Positions 39,659 through 50,083 are shown, numbered from the stretch's first letter. The stretch is DNA of 64,000 nt from Desulfovibrio sp. (GCF_019422935.1 NZ_JAHZCJ010000001.1:654058-718057); one strand, 5' to 3'. A program made the numbers and translations. The notes: generated by a model not told the origin, from the sequence alone.

Positions 39659-41272
39659 TTAGTCATGATCGGCAGAATGCGGCGGAGCAGGCGTTTCATG
39701 CACGGCAGCGTCAATTTTGCCAAAGCATCTGTCGTCAATCATGATGTGCTGGGCTGTCAGCTCATAAATCATAAAGTGCAGCAAGGCAGCTAGGTCTGCA
39801 TCGTCGCGTTGGAAGAGGGCCAGCAGAATGTTGGCCCTGTCCAGCAGGCGTTTGTGAGCCTGCATGTGTAAGGGCGCCTCCGCGTATTCGATCTGGTTCA
39901 GGATGTGCTCCTCAAACTGAAAATGCTCCACCGTGTCCGTCAGCAGGCTTTCAACAGCAGCGCCGATTGTTTTTTTATCAACGCCGGAGCTATCCAGTTG
40001 CAGTAGGTTGTTGACTGTTGCAAACAGATTGCGGTGCTGCTGGTCAATCTCTTGATGTCCACATTCGTAGGATTCGCTCCACTGAAGACGCAGAGCGCTT
40101 GACGGGCTGCAAATAAAATTGCTGACACTGCCGTCCAGATCCTCCACCTTGACCTGATTGCGTCCGGCAAGTTTAGCTCTATAGAGGGCCATATCTGCCC
40201 GTTGCATCCATTCTTCCATAGTGTCAGTTGCCCGGCAGGCCGCCACGCCAATGCTGACAGTAACCACTGCGCCGAAAGAGAACTTGAATGTTTCCAAACG
40301 GTCACGGATGTGCTCTGCCAGCGTTACAGCATCAAAAAAAGTGGATGAGGGCAAGACCACAACAAATTCTTCACCGCCCCAGCGTCCGGGCACGTCCGTT
40401 GCGCGTATATCTGTGCGCAGCAATCTTCCAAACGCCCGCAGCACTTCATCACCAGCAAGGTGCCCGAACTGATCATTGATGCGCTTGAAATTGTCCAGAT
40501 CCAGCATCAACAACGTAACTGGATGCCCATAGCGGTGCATGCGCGCCATTTCCTGCTGCAATATCTCTTCAATACGTATGCGGTTCCAGCAGCCGGTCAA
40601 TCTGTCCAGCAGGGCAGCCTTGCGCAAGGCCGCATCCGAGCGTTCTTTTGCCATGAGGGCAAAGCCGGTTGAAACCATAATCAAAGCAATGAACGTGACA
40701 AGATAGAGTGTTACCTGAACCGGAGTGGTCTGAAAAATGCTCATTATCTGATTGGGAGCAACAATGGCTACACAGAATTTCCACGCAAGTGTGATAATTG
40801 ACAGCCCAATGCCAAAGAGCATCAGGTTGCGCCCACGCACAGAAAAATCAAATTTATAACTTAACAGCGCCTTTTGCACCAGGAATCCCTGAATAGCCAA
40901 CATGGCATTGACCAACAGCACGCGAAATATGACCGAGTCATAGAAAATGAGCACACCAACAGTAATAATAAGGGGTGGCCCCCAGAACAGAAATCTGTAT
41001 TTCGGATGTACCCCAAGAAAAATATGAACAGCATAGTAAAAAACTGCATATGAAATGGAAAAAAATGCATTTGCACATACAATAGACAAAAAACCAGGGA
41101 TAGTTTCGCGCAGTGCAAAGAGAATATAACTTGTGGCATGGATGCAGAGGGCCAAACCCCATTCGCGCAACCCATCGCCTGCATGGCGTTCAGAAGCCGC
41201 AAGTGCAGACACCGCAAGTGCAATGCAACCGGCGACCAGCATCACGAACATTGTTGGAATATGAAATTCCAC
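39659..41272 (-). CDS. membrane diguanylate cyclase fused to hemerythrin
   Basis: This 537-residue protein begins at a GTG (41272) with GGAG five bases upstream; a TTG nine codons earlier has no ribosome site. Residues 5-225 are about seven membrane helices, a 7TM-type sensor. The GGDEF domain (about 235-390) has an intact GGEEF active site and an RATD inhibitory site, so it should make c-di-GMP. The last 135 residues are a bacteriohemerythrin with all ligand motifs (CGHQEIDQQH, HFQFEEH, HMQAH, HIMIDD), an O2-binding di-iron bundle. This suggests oxygen-controlled c-di-GMP synthesis. Confidence 0.9.
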   Translation of the reverse strand: MEFHIPTMFVMLVAGCIALAVSALAASERHAGDGLREWGLALCIHATSYILFALRETIPGFLSIVCANAFFSISYAVFYYAVHIFLGVHPKYRFLFWGPPLIITVGVLIFYDSVIFRVLLVNAMLAIQGFLVQKALLSYKFDFSVRGRNLMLFGIGLSIITLAWKFCVAIVAPNQIMSIFQTTPVQVTLYLVTFIALIMVSTGFALMAKERSDAALRKAALLDRLTGCWNRIRIEEILQQEMARMHRYGHPVTLLMLDLDNFKRINDQFGHLAGDEVLRAFGRLLRTDIRATDVPGRWGGEEFVVVLPSSTFFDAVTLAEHIRDRLETFKFSFGAVVTVSIGVAACRATDTMEEWMQRADMALYRAKLAGRNQVKVEDLDGSVSNFICSPSSALRLQWSESYECGHQEIDQQHRNLFATVNNLLQLDSSGVDKKTIGAAVESLLTDTVEHFQFEEHILNQIEYAEAPLHMQAHKRLLDRANILLALFQRDDADLAALLHFMIYELTAQHIMIDDRCFGKIDAAVHETPAPPHSADHD

Positions 41273-41479
41273 TTTGGCTCCAAATTTACCTGATAACAAA
41301 CGGGAAATATATCTGGTGGGATTACTTATAGTAATAAAAATATATCATCAATCAAATTATATAATATTGCAAAGAACGGCAACAAGATTGTCCTGTTACC
41401 TAAACAATTATTAATAGTATTTTTTATTTTGCGATAGCAGTGTCACGGCCATTTGGGCAGCGTGTTGTTTATACAAAAT

Positions 41480-41513
41480 AAGAGCGGACCCCCTGTTCAG
41501 GAGATCCGCTCTT
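41480..41513 (-). terminator. terminator of the carbamoyltransferase operon
   Basis: A 9-bp stem, AAGAGCGGA / TCCGCTCTT, has an inner CCTG/CAGG stem. It stands between two reverse-strand units, 30 bases after the carbamoyltransferase stop. Confidence 0.8.
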
Positions 41514-41544
41514 GTTTTATACGTATTTATGATGCAGCTATGCG

Positions 41545-43404
41545 TCAGTCTAGGGTAAAAATAGACTTGAAGTCTACATTTTCTTTCCACTCAGGCTGAT
41601 TGCGCTTATCAAAAATCATGTCGCCAAGCACAAGAAAGTCCATTTCTGTACGCATAAAGCAGATATAGGCATCCAGGGGGGTGCAGACAATAGGTTCGCC
41701 GCGCACGTTAAAGCTGGTGTTGACTACCATGGGGCAGCCTTGCTCACGCCGGAACGTGTCTATCAGCCCCCAGTAACGGGGATTTGTGCTGCGCGAAACG
41801 CTCTGGATGCGGGCAGACCAGTCCACATGCGTGATGGCCGGAACCGTGGAGCGTTGCAGATACAGCCTGTCGTAGAGCGGCAGCTCGCGCACGTTTTCCG
41901 GCAATTGCGTGCGGTGCTTCTGCGCCACTGGGGCGCATACAAGCATGTAGGGCGACTTGGCGTCAAGATCAAACCATTCGGCGCAGTATTCTTCAAGCAC
42001 AGAAGGCGCAAAGGGTCGGAACCCCTCGCGAAACTTGATCTTGAGGTTCAGCTTTTTTTGCATTTCTGGTCTTCTGGGGTCGCCCAGAATAGACCTGTCG
42101 CCCAAGGCCCGGGGGCCATATTCCATACGGCCCTGAAACCAGCCAACCACAGCGCCGTCCGCCAGATGCTGGGCCACCGTGGAGTAAAGTTCTTCAAGGT
42201 TGGTGTATTCAGTATAGGGCGCGTCAAAACGGCGCGCGACCCGCAGAATGTCGTTGCGCGAAAACTCTGGCCCAAGATACGAGCCTTGCATGGCATCAAT
42301 ACCGTTGGGAGATGGACGCTCGTTGCCGCCCCAGATGTGCCAGGCGGCCTGCGCAGCCCCAAGCGCGCCGCCAGAGTCGCCGGAGGCGGGCTGAATCCAC
42401 ACATTCTTGAAGATGCCGCTGCGTATCAGCAGGCCATTGGCAACGCAGTTCAGGGCCACGCCGCCCGCCATAACCAGATTGTCGCAGCCGGTCAGCTCGC
42501 GGGCTGTGCGGGCCAGCTTGAGCACGATGTCTTCCGTCACCTGCTGGATAGCCAGCGCCAAGGCCATATATTCCTGACCGATTTCGCTTTCCGCATCGCG
42601 TGGGGGAATACCCAGCAGCTTTTCCCACTTGTCGCGCTTGTACATGCGCAGGCCGGTGGCATAGTCAAAGTACTCCATGTTCAGCAGCAGGGAGCCGTCT
42701 TCGCGAATGTCCACAAGGCTGTCGCAGATGGCCTTTTTGAGCCTTTCCACAAGCTCCATGTCGCCATCGCCGTAAGGCGCAAGCCCCATGAGCTTGTATT
42801 CGCCCGAATTGACCTTAAAGCCGCAGTACGCAGTAAACGCAGTATAGAGCAGGCCCAGCGAGTGCGGGAACTGCTGTTCTTTGAGAATGCGGATGCTGGC
42901 GTTCTCGCCAAGGCCAATGGTTGTGGTTGCCCATTCGCCAACGCCGTCAATGGTCAGGATGGCGGCCCTGTCAAAGGGCGAGGGATAAAAGGCGCTGGCA
43001 GCGTGCGAAAGATGATGCTCCGGAAAAAGCATCTTGGGCGAGCCGGGGCCGAGCTTGGCTATGGCCTCGCGCAGCATGGAGCGCATGAAGAGCTTTTCCT
43101 TGATCCAGACGGGAATGGCAGAAAGAAAGCTGCGCAGGCCAGCCGGGGCAAAGCCGTTGTAGGTTTCAAGCAGGCGCTCGAACTTGAGGTAGGGCTTGTC
43201 GTAAAAAGCTACAGCCTCAAGATCGGCAATATTCAGCCCGCCCTCGCGCAGCACATAGGCGGCAGCATGGCTGGGAAATCCGGAATCGTGCTTGATGCGT
43301 GAAAAGCGCTCTTCGTGAGCGGCTGCCACAATTTTGCCGTCCACCAGCAGCACGGCTGCGGAGTCGTGATAATAGGCAGAAATGCCAAGAATGGCTCTGG
43401 GCAT
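41545..43404 (-). CDS. NodU/CmcH-family carbamoyltransferase
   Basis: This 619-residue protein starts at ATG 43404, behind GGGAG. The N-terminal Kae1-like domain shows ILGISAYYHDSAAVLL, HEERFSRIKHD and the metal-binding HHLSHAASAFYPSPF; the C-terminal YrdC-like domain shows GRMEYGPRALGDRSILGDPR. Such enzymes (NodU, TobZ, CmcH, SxtI) transfer carbamoyl from carbamoyl phosphate via carbamoyl-AMP to a hydroxyl on a sugar or natural product. It is the last gene of a four-gene operon with DUF5989, SxtJ and an SGNH hydrolase; the substrate is unknown. Confidence 0.9.
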   Translation of the reverse strand: MPRAILGISAYYHDSAAVLLVDGKIVAAAHEERFSRIKHDSGFPSHAAAYVLREGGLNIADLEAVAFYDKPYLKFERLLETYNGFAPAGLRSFLSAIPVWIKEKLFMRSMLREAIAKLGPGSPKMLFPEHHLSHAASAFYPSPFDRAAILTIDGVGEWATTTIGLGENASIRILKEQQFPHSLGLLYTAFTAYCGFKVNSGEYKLMGLAPYGDGDMELVERLKKAICDSLVDIREDGSLLLNMEYFDYATGLRMYKRDKWEKLLGIPPRDAESEIGQEYMALALAIQQVTEDIVLKLARTARELTGCDNLVMAGGVALNCVANGLLIRSGIFKNVWIQPASGDSGGALGAAQAAWHIWGGNERPSPNGIDAMQGSYLGPEFSRNDILRVARRFDAPYTEYTNLEELYSTVAQHLADGAVVGWFQGRMEYGPRALGDRSILGDPRRPEMQKKLNLKIKFREGFRPFAPSVLEEYCAEWFDLDAKSPYMLVCAPVAQKHRTQLPENVRELPLYDRLYLQRSTVPAITHVDWSARIQSVSRSTNPRYWGLIDTFRREQGCPMVVNTSFNVRGEPIVCTPLDAYICFMRTEMDFLVLGDMIFDKRNQPEWKENVDFKSIFTLD

Positions 43405-43452
43405 GAAGGCTCCCATGTGTCGTCGGCGCCGGGTGCGCCTGACCAGATGCTG

Positions 43453-43602
43453 TTAAAAAACAGAATAAATAAAGGGCGCTATGGCCGAGCCGCTGGTCAT
43501 CACCACAAGCACGCCAAACAGCAGCAGAACGAGCACAAGGGGAAGCAGCCAGAATTTTTTGCGCTGCATAAAAAATTGCAGCAGGTCTTTCAGAAAATCC
43601 AT
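43453..43602 (-). CDS. DUF5989-like 49-residue membrane peptide
   Basis: This 49-residue protein has AGGAGATATC before its ATG. An amphipathic basic start (FLKDLLQFFMQRKKFWLLPL) leads into one membrane helix and a short tail ending in APFIYSVF. Peptides of this form (DUF5989) regularly sit beside NodU-type carbamoyltransferases and SxtJ proteins, as here. Role unknown; it may anchor the complex at the membrane. Confidence 0.75.
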   Translation of the reverse strand: MDFLKDLLQFFMQRKKFWLLPLVLVLLLFGVLVVMTSGSAIAPFIYSVF

Positions 43603-43626
43603 TGATATCTCCTGAAGGAACAAATC

Positions 43627-44037
43627 CTAAAAAGGATGTTCCAGGTCTTTTGCTTCAAAGGTATGGTCGCGCGAAACAAAGGTGGAATCCGTGTTCTTTT
43701 TCCAGCCCTTGCGGCGCATGGGGTCATGACCGAAAAGGCGCATGACAAGCGCCAGCGGGGTCACCACAATAAAAAATATGACGCTCAGCAGCAGTCGCGA
43801 CATGACGGAGCCAAGCAGCAGGGAAAGACCCAGCCAGAGCTTTGCCACGGGCGAATACACGCGGGGCCAGATCATGCCCGCCAGCAGCAGCCCCAGAGCA
43901 AGGGGCAACAGGGTGAGCGACTTGGTAAACATGACGGCCAACAGACATATCAATGTCATGGCCATAGCGGTATCGGCGCATTCCTTGTTGCTCACGGCAG
44001 CAGGCAAAAAGCCGAAATGTAGTTTGCGGTGTTGCAT
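43627..44037 (-). CDS. SxtJ-family membrane protein
   Basis: This 136-residue protein has three hydrophobic helices and a charged C-terminus with LFGHDPMRRKGWKKN. That pattern and the position next to a carbamoyltransferase match the SxtJ family, named from saxitoxin clusters and of unknown function. Its first base overlaps the end of the SGNH gene. Homology to SxtJ does not mean saxitoxin is made; no other sxt genes are present. Confidence 0.75.
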   Translation of the reverse strand: MQHRKLHFGFLPAAVSNKECADTAMAMTLICLLAVMFTKSLTLLPLALGLLLAGMIWPRVYSPVAKLWLGLSLLLGSVMSRLLLSVIFFIVVTPLALVMRLFGHDPMRRKGWKKNTDSTFVSRDHTFEAKDLEHPF

Positions 44038-45170
44038 CAGTTTCCTCTTGCAGCGGGGGATGATTGCAGCGCGGCGCGCACGTATGGCTCAAGAATGTCT
44101 GCGGCAACAGCGTTGCCAAAGGCATTCCAGTGCTTGTCGCAACTGAAATACAGGTCGGGGTATTTGACGCCGCGCGCAAGCATGGCAGGCATCAAGTCCA
44201 CATAGGTCGCACCGGTGCGCCCGGCCAGTTCGCGCAGCATGCGGGCAAGGGGCGGCTCCTTGCCGTCATAGTGTTCAAAATCCTGATAGGCAGGAATGGT
44301 GAACAGAATAACCTTGCGGTTGCCCGCTTCGGCAACAAGCTGTTCAATGGAATAGCGCATGATGTTCCATTCGTTCTCGGGCACAGAATAGTACATGGAT
44401 CCGCCCGAAGGATCACCGGTATTTTCAGGTGTCCAGCGGGGGACAAGCTTCATGTTTTCAATCTTGAAATCATTCAGATAAATAGCAACCCGGTACAGAC
44501 AGCTCCATTCCAGCAGGGTGAGCTTGAAGCTCTTGGCCAAGGCCTGAACTTTGGTCGGTTGGGGCAAGTTTTTAACCGGGTAAAAAAGCTTGTAATCAGG
44601 ATAATCGCCAACCAGATATGGGCGGTAATCGTCCGTGTCCTGCGTATAGTAGAAATCCAGGCTGTTATCTTCAAAATCATTGCGGGGCAAAATGCCCAGC
44701 AGAACAACATCATGCCTGAATTGTTTAACCAGATGCTTGTATTGCAGCCATTCCTGAATGGTGCCAAAACCTCCGGATGTGCCGAAATTAAGCACTTCCT
44801 TGCCGGTCGAAGCCTCAAGCAGGTTGGAGAGCCTGTCTTCCGATCTGTTGCCCCATCCTTCAATAAAAGAATCGCCCAAAATAACCACGCGCGGCTGGTC
44901 TGCATCCTTGGTGCGCTCCTTGTCGCGCATGCCAAAGGCGTTGGAAGTGTACTGGGCCGTGAAGCAGGGTTTTTTGTGCAAATATGTGGATGATGGATGG
45001 TGCCATACGCCAAAATGCTCGTCGCTGAACGTCCAGAACTTGCTGTTAACGTTCACCAGACTGTAAGATGGCATCTGAATGTTTGTATTTATATACTTGA
45101 TGTAGAAATAGGATGCCACCTCAAGCATGGCTATCAGCATACATAGAAAAATCAGAAGTCTTTTTAGCAT
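44037..45170 (-). CDS. membrane-anchored SGNH/GDSL-like hydrolase
   Basis: This 377-residue protein has an N-terminal membrane anchor (residues 3-25), then an SGNH domain: block I VVILGDSFIEGWG (nucleophile Ser), a Gly block in LNFGTSGGFGTIQEW, block III with LGILPRNDF, and block V DKHWNAFGN with the catalytic His. It probably removes or transfers an acyl or acetyl group from an exported glycan or other envelope molecule. It is the first gene of the SGNH-SxtJ-DUF5989-carbamoyltransferase operon, which points to decoration of one common product. Confidence 0.8.
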   Translation of the reverse strand: MLKRLLIFLCMLIAMLEVASYFYIKYINTNIQMPSYSLVNVNSKFWTFSDEHFGVWHHPSSTYLHKKPCFTAQYTSNAFGMRDKERTKDADQPRVVILGDSFIEGWGNRSEDRLSNLLEASTGKEVLNFGTSGGFGTIQEWLQYKHLVKQFRHDVVLLGILPRNDFEDNSLDFYYTQDTDDYRPYLVGDYPDYKLFYPVKNLPQPTKVQALAKSFKLTLLEWSCLYRVAIYLNDFKIENMKLVPRWTPENTGDPSGGSMYYSVPENEWNIMRYSIEQLVAEAGNRKVILFTIPAYQDFEHYDGKEPPLARMLRELAGRTGATYVDLMPAMLARGVKYPDLYFSCDKHWNAFGNAVAADILEPYVRAALQSSPAARGN

Positions 45171-45381
45171 AAAGGAGTGGTTGAAAGAAAGTTTCGGGGG
45201 GCAGGCGTGTGGGTTTCCTCAACGAGGCAGCACCTGAGAAAAAGGGCCAAAGCTTAAGGCTAATCAAGTAGACCATATATGCCTGCTTTGCCAACTTTTC
45301 AAGCACGGTTTTGCGGGGGCAAAAACTCTATATCCCCGTAAGGCGCGGCCTGCGGTGCCTCACTATGTAATCAGAATTGAA

Positions 45382-45427
45382 AATAACCGCACAAAAATCC
45401 GTTTTTGCAGGATTTTGTGCGGTTATT
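45382..45427. terminator. bidirectional terminator
   Basis: A 15-bp stem, AATAACCGCACAAAA / TTTTGTGCGGTTATT, with further A/T pairs in the loop lies 40 bases after prfC. The roughly 300 bases before the SGNH gene otherwise hold only its promoter region. Confidence 0.85.
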
Positions 45428-45467
45428 CAATCTTATGCAGGTGCGAACAGATGAAGTTTTTGCCCGG

Positions 45468-47087
45468 CTATCTGATTTCACGTGTGGTGTGGAATGTTAT
45501 CTGCGGCCATTCTTCAATAATCCGCGAGAGCCGCCATTCACTGCTGGAAAGGATGGCAAGGCAGTCGTCCCCATCGTAGGCGAGGTTTGACTGCTGGTCG
45601 GATTTAAAAGACTCCAGCGCCGCCCGGTCACTGGAGGTTATCCAGCGCGCAGCAGAAATGGGGCAGGGCTCGTACAGGGCAATAACGCCGTATTCGGCCT
45701 TGAGCCGGGCAATGATAACGTCAAACTGCAGCACGCCCACTGCGCCAAGAATGTGAGAGCTGTCTGTGATCGGGCGAAAAACCTGAATGGCCCCTTCTTC
45801 CGCAAGCTGTTTCAACCCTTTGGCAAGCTGCTTGGAGCGCAAGGGGTCAGCCAGTTGCACGCGGCGAAAATGCTCGGGCGAAAAGTTGGGAATACCCGTA
45901 AACTTGAGCACTTCTGAGGTTGTGAGCGTGTCGCCGATTTTCAGCGTGCCGTGGTTATGCAAACCGATAATGTCGCCGGGCCATGCGTCTTCAACGCCTT
46001 CACGGTCTTGCGCCATAAAGGTGATTGCCCGCGAAAGCTGCACCTCTTTGCCGATGCGGTGGTGCTTGACCTTCATGCCGCGCTCGAACCTGCCGGAACA
46101 TATGCGCATAAAGGCAATTCTGTCGCGGTGGGCGGGATCCATGTTTGCCTGAATCTTGAAAACAACGCCGGAAAAATCTTCCTCCAGCGGATTGACCACG
46201 CGTTCGCCCGTGGCGCATTCCGCCACGCGGGGGATGGGGCCGGGGGCAAGACGCACAAGAGTATCGAGCAGCTCCTGAACGCCGAAATTATTGACCGCAC
46301 TGCCAAAAAACACAGGTGTCTGCTTGCCCTTGAGGTACAGTTCCTTGTCAAAAGGAAAGCCTGCTCCTTCCAGCAGATCAATCTCGGTGCGCAGTTGCTC
46401 GGCGGCGTCTTCGCCAATCAGTTCGATAAGTTGCGGATCGTTCAATCCGTTGATGACCAGAGCTTCCTTGGGTCGGGAGGTTTTTTTACCGTCCTCCGCG
46501 AAAAAGCGGATGGCCTGCCGCTCAATGTCGTACACGCCCTGAAAGCTCTTGCCCATGCCAATGGGCCAGGTCATGGGCGCTGCCTGAATGCCCAGGGTCT
46601 GCTCGATATCGCTCAAAAGGTCAAAGGCATCGCGGCCTTCGCGGTCAAGCTTGTTGATAAAGGTCAGAATGGGCGTGTCGCGCATGCGGCACACTTCCAT
46701 GAGCTTGCGGGTCTGCGTTTCAACGCCCTTGACAGAGTCAATGACCATGAGAGCGGAGTCCACAGCCGTGAGCACGCGGTAGGTGTCTTCTGAAAAGTCC
46801 TGGTGACCGGGCGTATCAAGCAGATTGATGATATGATCGGCGTAGGTGAACTTCATCACCGAGGATGAAACGGAAATGCCGCGCTCGCGTTCAACTTCCA
46901 TCCAGTCAGAAGTGGCATGACGCTGGGCCTTTTTGGCTTTGACCGCGCCCGCCATCTGGATGGCCCCGCCGAACAGCAGCAGCTTTTCCGTGAGGGTTGT
47001 CTTGCCTGCGTCAGGGTGGGAAATAATGCCGAAAGTGCGGCGTCTGAGCGCTTCGCGACTCATGGCCGATGATATGTTTGTTTGCAT
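45468..47087 (-). CDS. prfC: peptide chain release factor 3
   Basis: This 539-residue translational GTPase has G1 [15 protein letters not shown], the switch II region [17 protein letters not shown]4 NKLDREGRD, and the RF3-specific C-terminal domain ending with [17 protein letters not shown]3 recycles RF1/RF2 from the ribosome after termination. The length is normal. It is monocistronic with a strong terminator. Confidence 0.95.
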   Translation of the reverse strand: MQTNISSAMSREALRRRTFGIISHPDAGKTTLTEKLLLFGGAIQMAGAVKAKKAQRHATSDWMEVERERGISVSSSVMKFTYADHIINLLDTPGHQDFSEDTYRVLTAVDSALMVIDSVKGVETQTRKLMEVCRMRDTPILTFINKLDREGRDAFDLLSDIEQTLGIQAAPMTWPIGMGKSFQGVYDIERQAIRFFAEDGKKTSRPKEALVINGLNDPQLIELIGEDAAEQLRTEIDLLEGAGFPFDKELYLKGKQTPVFFGSAVNNFGVQELLDTLVRLAPGPIPRVAECATGERVVNPLEEDFSGVVFKIQANMDPAHRDRIAFMRICSGRFERGMKVKHHRIGKEVQLSRAITFMAQDREGVEDAWPGDIIGLHNHGTLKIGDTLTTSEVLKFTGIPNFSPEHFRRVQLADPLRSKQLAKGLKQLAEEGAIQVFRPITDSSHILGAVGVLQFDVIIARLKAEYGVIALYEPCPISAARWITSSDRAALESFKSDQQSNLAYDGDDCLAILSSSEWRLSRIIEEWPQITFHTTREIR

Positions 47088-47484
47088 AAATCTGCCTGGA
47101 ATTCAGAGGTCAGGAGTGTGCCGGGGGTCAGAATCCGGCTGCATAGCGGCGCAAAGGCCTGCCGCAAATAAACGATAGCTGGCTGGTTGCGCGGGCTTGG
47201 GCAAAAAAGTGGCACGGCGAATGCCGTGCGTTTGCACTGCGCAGCAACCAACAGCATCCACACCGTGAGGACAAAATCTCACGAAACACAGCGTGGGCCG
47301 TGCATTTGCCAAAACGACAAGTTAACCACTTACTTTAAGGCAGTCAAACAGTTTGCATAGGGTGACTGCCTGAATTGCAGATACCCGGCAGCAACATGAA
47401 CCGCAGGTTCAGCAGATTACAATCTGTGAAGGGTGTTGCGCACAGCTCCGCATGCTGGATTTTCTGGCGCGTTTTGATGGATGT
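47088..47484. other. 397-base gap between HD-GYP gene and prfC
   Basis: No gene is apparent. An inverted repeat GGCAGTC (47339-47345) / GACTGCC (47364-47370) may end a transcript, but there is no T run. The right part upstream of prfC is where its promoter should lie. Confidence 0.4.
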
Positions 47485-48159
47485 TCAATCTGCACGCAAC
47501 ATGGCAACGAGGTCGCGCAGTCTGTCCCTGATGCTCATAAAGGCTTTGACCACATCCGGGTCAAACTGGCTGCTGGTGCCTTTGATGATTTCGCGGCAGG
47601 CCTCGTCAAAAGTCTTGGCCTGGCGGTATGGGCGCGATTGCAGCATGGCAGAAAGGCTATCCGCAACGGTGATGATGCGTGCGCCCAGCGGAATGTGGCC
47701 ACCTTTAAGCCCTTGCGGGTAACCGTTGCCGTCAAAACGTTCGTGGTGGGCGCGCACCATATCCACAATGCCGCAATCCCGAAGGCAGGCTATGGGAGCA
47801 AGAATGTCGGCCCCCATGTCTGGATGCTTGCGGATTGCCAGCCATTCTTTGGGAGTAAGAGCGGATGTTTTGGCCAGGATGTCGTCAGGAACACCAATTT
47901 TGCCAAGATCATGCAGGTGACCAGCCACATGGATTATGTCGGCAGCCTGGTGCCCCAGGCCCATTGCAAGAGCCAAAGCCTGCGAGATGATGGCAACCTC
48001 TTCTGAATGGGCGAGGGTATAGGTATCCTTGGCGTCTATGGCCTTACCCAGTGATTCCGCAAGCTGGTGAATGATTTCTGTCACAGCAGAGCTGCAGGGG
48101 ACGAGTTTTTCGTGGCGTGTGGCGTTTTCGGCAAGGTTAAGGCGAGAATGGCACAACAT
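47485..48159 (-). CDS. HD-GYP domain c-di-GMP phosphodiesterase
   Basis: This 224-residue protein is essentially one HD-GYP domain: HDLGKIGVPDDIL (HD), HHERFDGNGYPQGLKGGHIP (HH and GYP), RIITVADSLSAM and FDPDVVKAF. It should hydrolyse c-di-GMP in the cytoplasm, opposing the two GGDEF proteins in this region. It has no linked receiver or sensor domain, so control must come from a partner or from expression. Confidence 0.9.
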   Translation of the reverse strand: MLCHSRLNLAENATRHEKLVPCSSAVTEIIHQLAESLGKAIDAKDTYTLAHSEEVAIISQALALAMGLGHQAADIIHVAGHLHDLGKIGVPDDILAKTSALTPKEWLAIRKHPDMGADILAPIACLRDCGIVDMVRAHHERFDGNGYPQGLKGGHIPLGARIITVADSLSAMLQSRPYRQAKTFDEACREIIKGTSSQFDPDVVKAFMSIRDRLRDLVAMLRAD

Positions 48160-48489
48160 TACATATCCTTATGGTTGGCGAAACGCGCCGCTTACATTCA
48201 GATGTGCGGGCAGGGTTGAGAATACTGTTCAGGTGAGGTCACGGATTAGCAGGTTTGAAATTTAATTTCAATGTCAAATTAGCCGTATTCATAAAAATTT
48301 GCAATGCAGATAATACACGCAATAATTAAAAAACAATATTCAATAACAGAGTGTTATGAAAATATAACAATCAATAATCTGCGAGGCATACCTTGCAGTA
48401 ACAGCAGTTTAAAATGCAAAACAGGGCCGCCCTCGTGGAGCAGCCCTGTTGGTCAGGCAATGCGCGTCCGGCTCTGGCCGGGGCGAAAC
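48160..48489. other. 330-base gap; AT-rich, holds glpK terminator
   Basis: Apart from the terminator at 48420-48450, the gap is AT-rich (48240-48400) and shows no gene; it probably carries the HD-GYP promoter. Confidence 0.4.
48420..48450 (-). terminator. terminator of the glpFK operon
   Basis: An 8-bp stem, AACAGGGC / GCCCTGTT, with inner GC pairing is followed on the minus strand by TTGCATTTTAAA, 40 bases after glpK. Confidence 0.75.
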
Positions 48490-49986
48490 TTATTCTTCAA
48501 TCCAGCTTCTGGCCCGCTCCACAGCGCGGTGCCACTGGTGCAGCAGTTCTTGGCGACGGTCTTCGGGCATGTTTGGCTCAAAGCGGCGGTCAAGCTTCCA
48601 CTGGGCGCAGAGCTGTTCTTCGCTTTCCCAGAAGCCCACCGCCAGACCGGCAAGGTAGGCCGCGCCAAGGGCGGTTGTTTCCGTAACCATGGGGCGCTCA
48701 ACAACAACGCCGGTGAGGTTGGCCTGGCACTGCATGAGCATGTTGTTGCGGCTTGCGCCGCCGTCCACGCGCAGGGTGGTCAGGGGAACGCCCGCGTCTT
48801 TCTGCATGGCCTCCATGATGTCGAGGGTCTGCAAAGCAATGGATTCTATCGCCGCCCTGGCAATGTGCCCGCGGTTGGTGCCGCGCGTGATGCCCACCAT
48901 GGTGCCTCGGGCGTACTGATCCCAGTAGGGAGCGCCCATGCCCACAAAGGCTGGCACAAGGTACACGCCGCCGTTGTCCGGCACGGTGATGGCAAGGCTT
49001 TCCATTTCAGAAGAGTCGCGGATAAAGCCGAGGCCGTCGCGCAGCCACTGCACCACAGCGCCGCCCACAAAAACGCTGCCTTCAAGGGCGTAATAACGGC
49101 CCTTGGGCGTTTCCCACGCCACGGTGGTCAGCATGTTGTTCTTGCTTTCGCGGGCCTTGGTGCCCGTGTTGAGCAGCAGGAAGCAGCCCGTGCCGTAGGT
49201 GTTTTTGGCCATGCCTTCGGTCATGCAGGCATTGCCGTAGGTAGCGGCCTGCTGGTCGCCAGCCACGCCCGCGATGGGCACAGCCTGACCAAAAAATTCG
49301 GGATGGGTCTGCGCCATAACGCTGGAGGAAGGGGCCACCTCGGGCAGCATGGCGCGCGGCACGCCGATGATTTCAAGCAGTTCATCATCCCACTGGCCGG
49401 TGTGGATGTTGAAAAGCAGGGTGCGGCTGGCGTTGGAAGGGTCGGTCACATGCGCGCCGCGCTTGCTGAAGTTCCATATAAGCCATGTATCAATTGTGCC
49501 AAAAAGCAGCTCACCAGCTTCGGCCCTGGCGCGCGCGCCGGGTACGTTGTCGAGTATCCAGCGAACCTTGGTGCCAGAAAAATAGGCATCAAGCACGAGG
49601 CCGGTCTTCTGGCGAATTACCTCAGCCTTGCCCGCAGCGCGTAGCTGATCGCAAAAGCCAGCCGTGCGGCGGTCTTGCCACACAATGGCATTGTATACGG
49701 GGGCGCCTGTGGCCTTGTCCCACACAACTGTGGTTTCGCGCTGGTTGGTGATGCCCACGGCGGCCAGTTCGTTGCTCTGCACGTTGGCGTGTTTCAGGCA
49801 TTCCTTGGCAACATGCGACTGCGTGTCAAAGATTTCATTGGGGTTATGTTCAACCCAGCCGGGCTGGGGGAATATCTGGGTGAATTCCCGCTGCGCAACC
49901 TGAACAATATTGGCATCGCGGTCAAAAAGAATGGCGCGCGAGCTGGTTGTGCCCTGGTCAAGAGACAGAATGTATTTATGAGCCAT
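48490..49986 (-). CDS. glpK: glycerol kinase
   Basis: This 498-residue FGGY-family kinase matches GlpK over its length: [16 protein letters not shown] at the start, [20 protein letters not shown], the phosphate loop [11 protein letters not shown], and GLAVGFWES near the end. It makes sn-glycerol 3-phosphate from glycerol and ATP. It lies directly after glpF in one operon. It could take glycerol brought in by GlpF or released from glycerophosphodiesters. Confidence 0.97.
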   Translation of the reverse strand: MAHKYILSLDQGTTSSRAILFDRDANIVQVAQREFTQIFPQPGWVEHNPNEIFDTQSHVAKECLKHANVQSNELAAVGITNQRETTVVWDKATGAPVYNAIVWQDRRTAGFCDQLRAAGKAEVIRQKTGLVLDAYFSGTKVRWILDNVPGARARAEAGELLFGTIDTWLIWNFSKRGAHVTDPSNASRTLLFNIHTGQWDDELLEIIGVPRAMLPEVAPSSSVMAQTHPEFFGQAVPIAGVAGDQQAATYGNACMTEGMAKNTYGTGCFLLLNTGTKARESKNNMLTTVAWETPKGRYYALEGSVFVGGAVVQWLRDGLGFIRDSSEMESLAITVPDNGGVYLVPAFVGMGAPYWDQYARGTMVGITRGTNRGHIARAAIESIALQTLDIMEAMQKDAGVPLTTLRVDGGASRNNMLMQCQANLTGVVVERPMVTETTALGAAYLAGLAVGFWESEEQLCAQWKLDRRFEPNMPEDRRQELLHQWHRAVERARSWIEE

Positions 49987-50083
49987 ATAATCCTCCGAAA
50001 AGCATGGTTGGTGTTTGTTGCCGCAACGCGCAGGAGCTTGGAAACCAGTACGCTGCTGGCAGCACGGAGTTGCTCAAAACGGT

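Noticed and set aside
41545-45170. Saxitoxin-like biosynthesis from SxtJ/SxtI relatives
   Set aside because: Only the carbamoyltransferase and SxtJ families are shared; none of the core saxitoxin enzymes are present, and the same pair occurs in many unrelated clusters.
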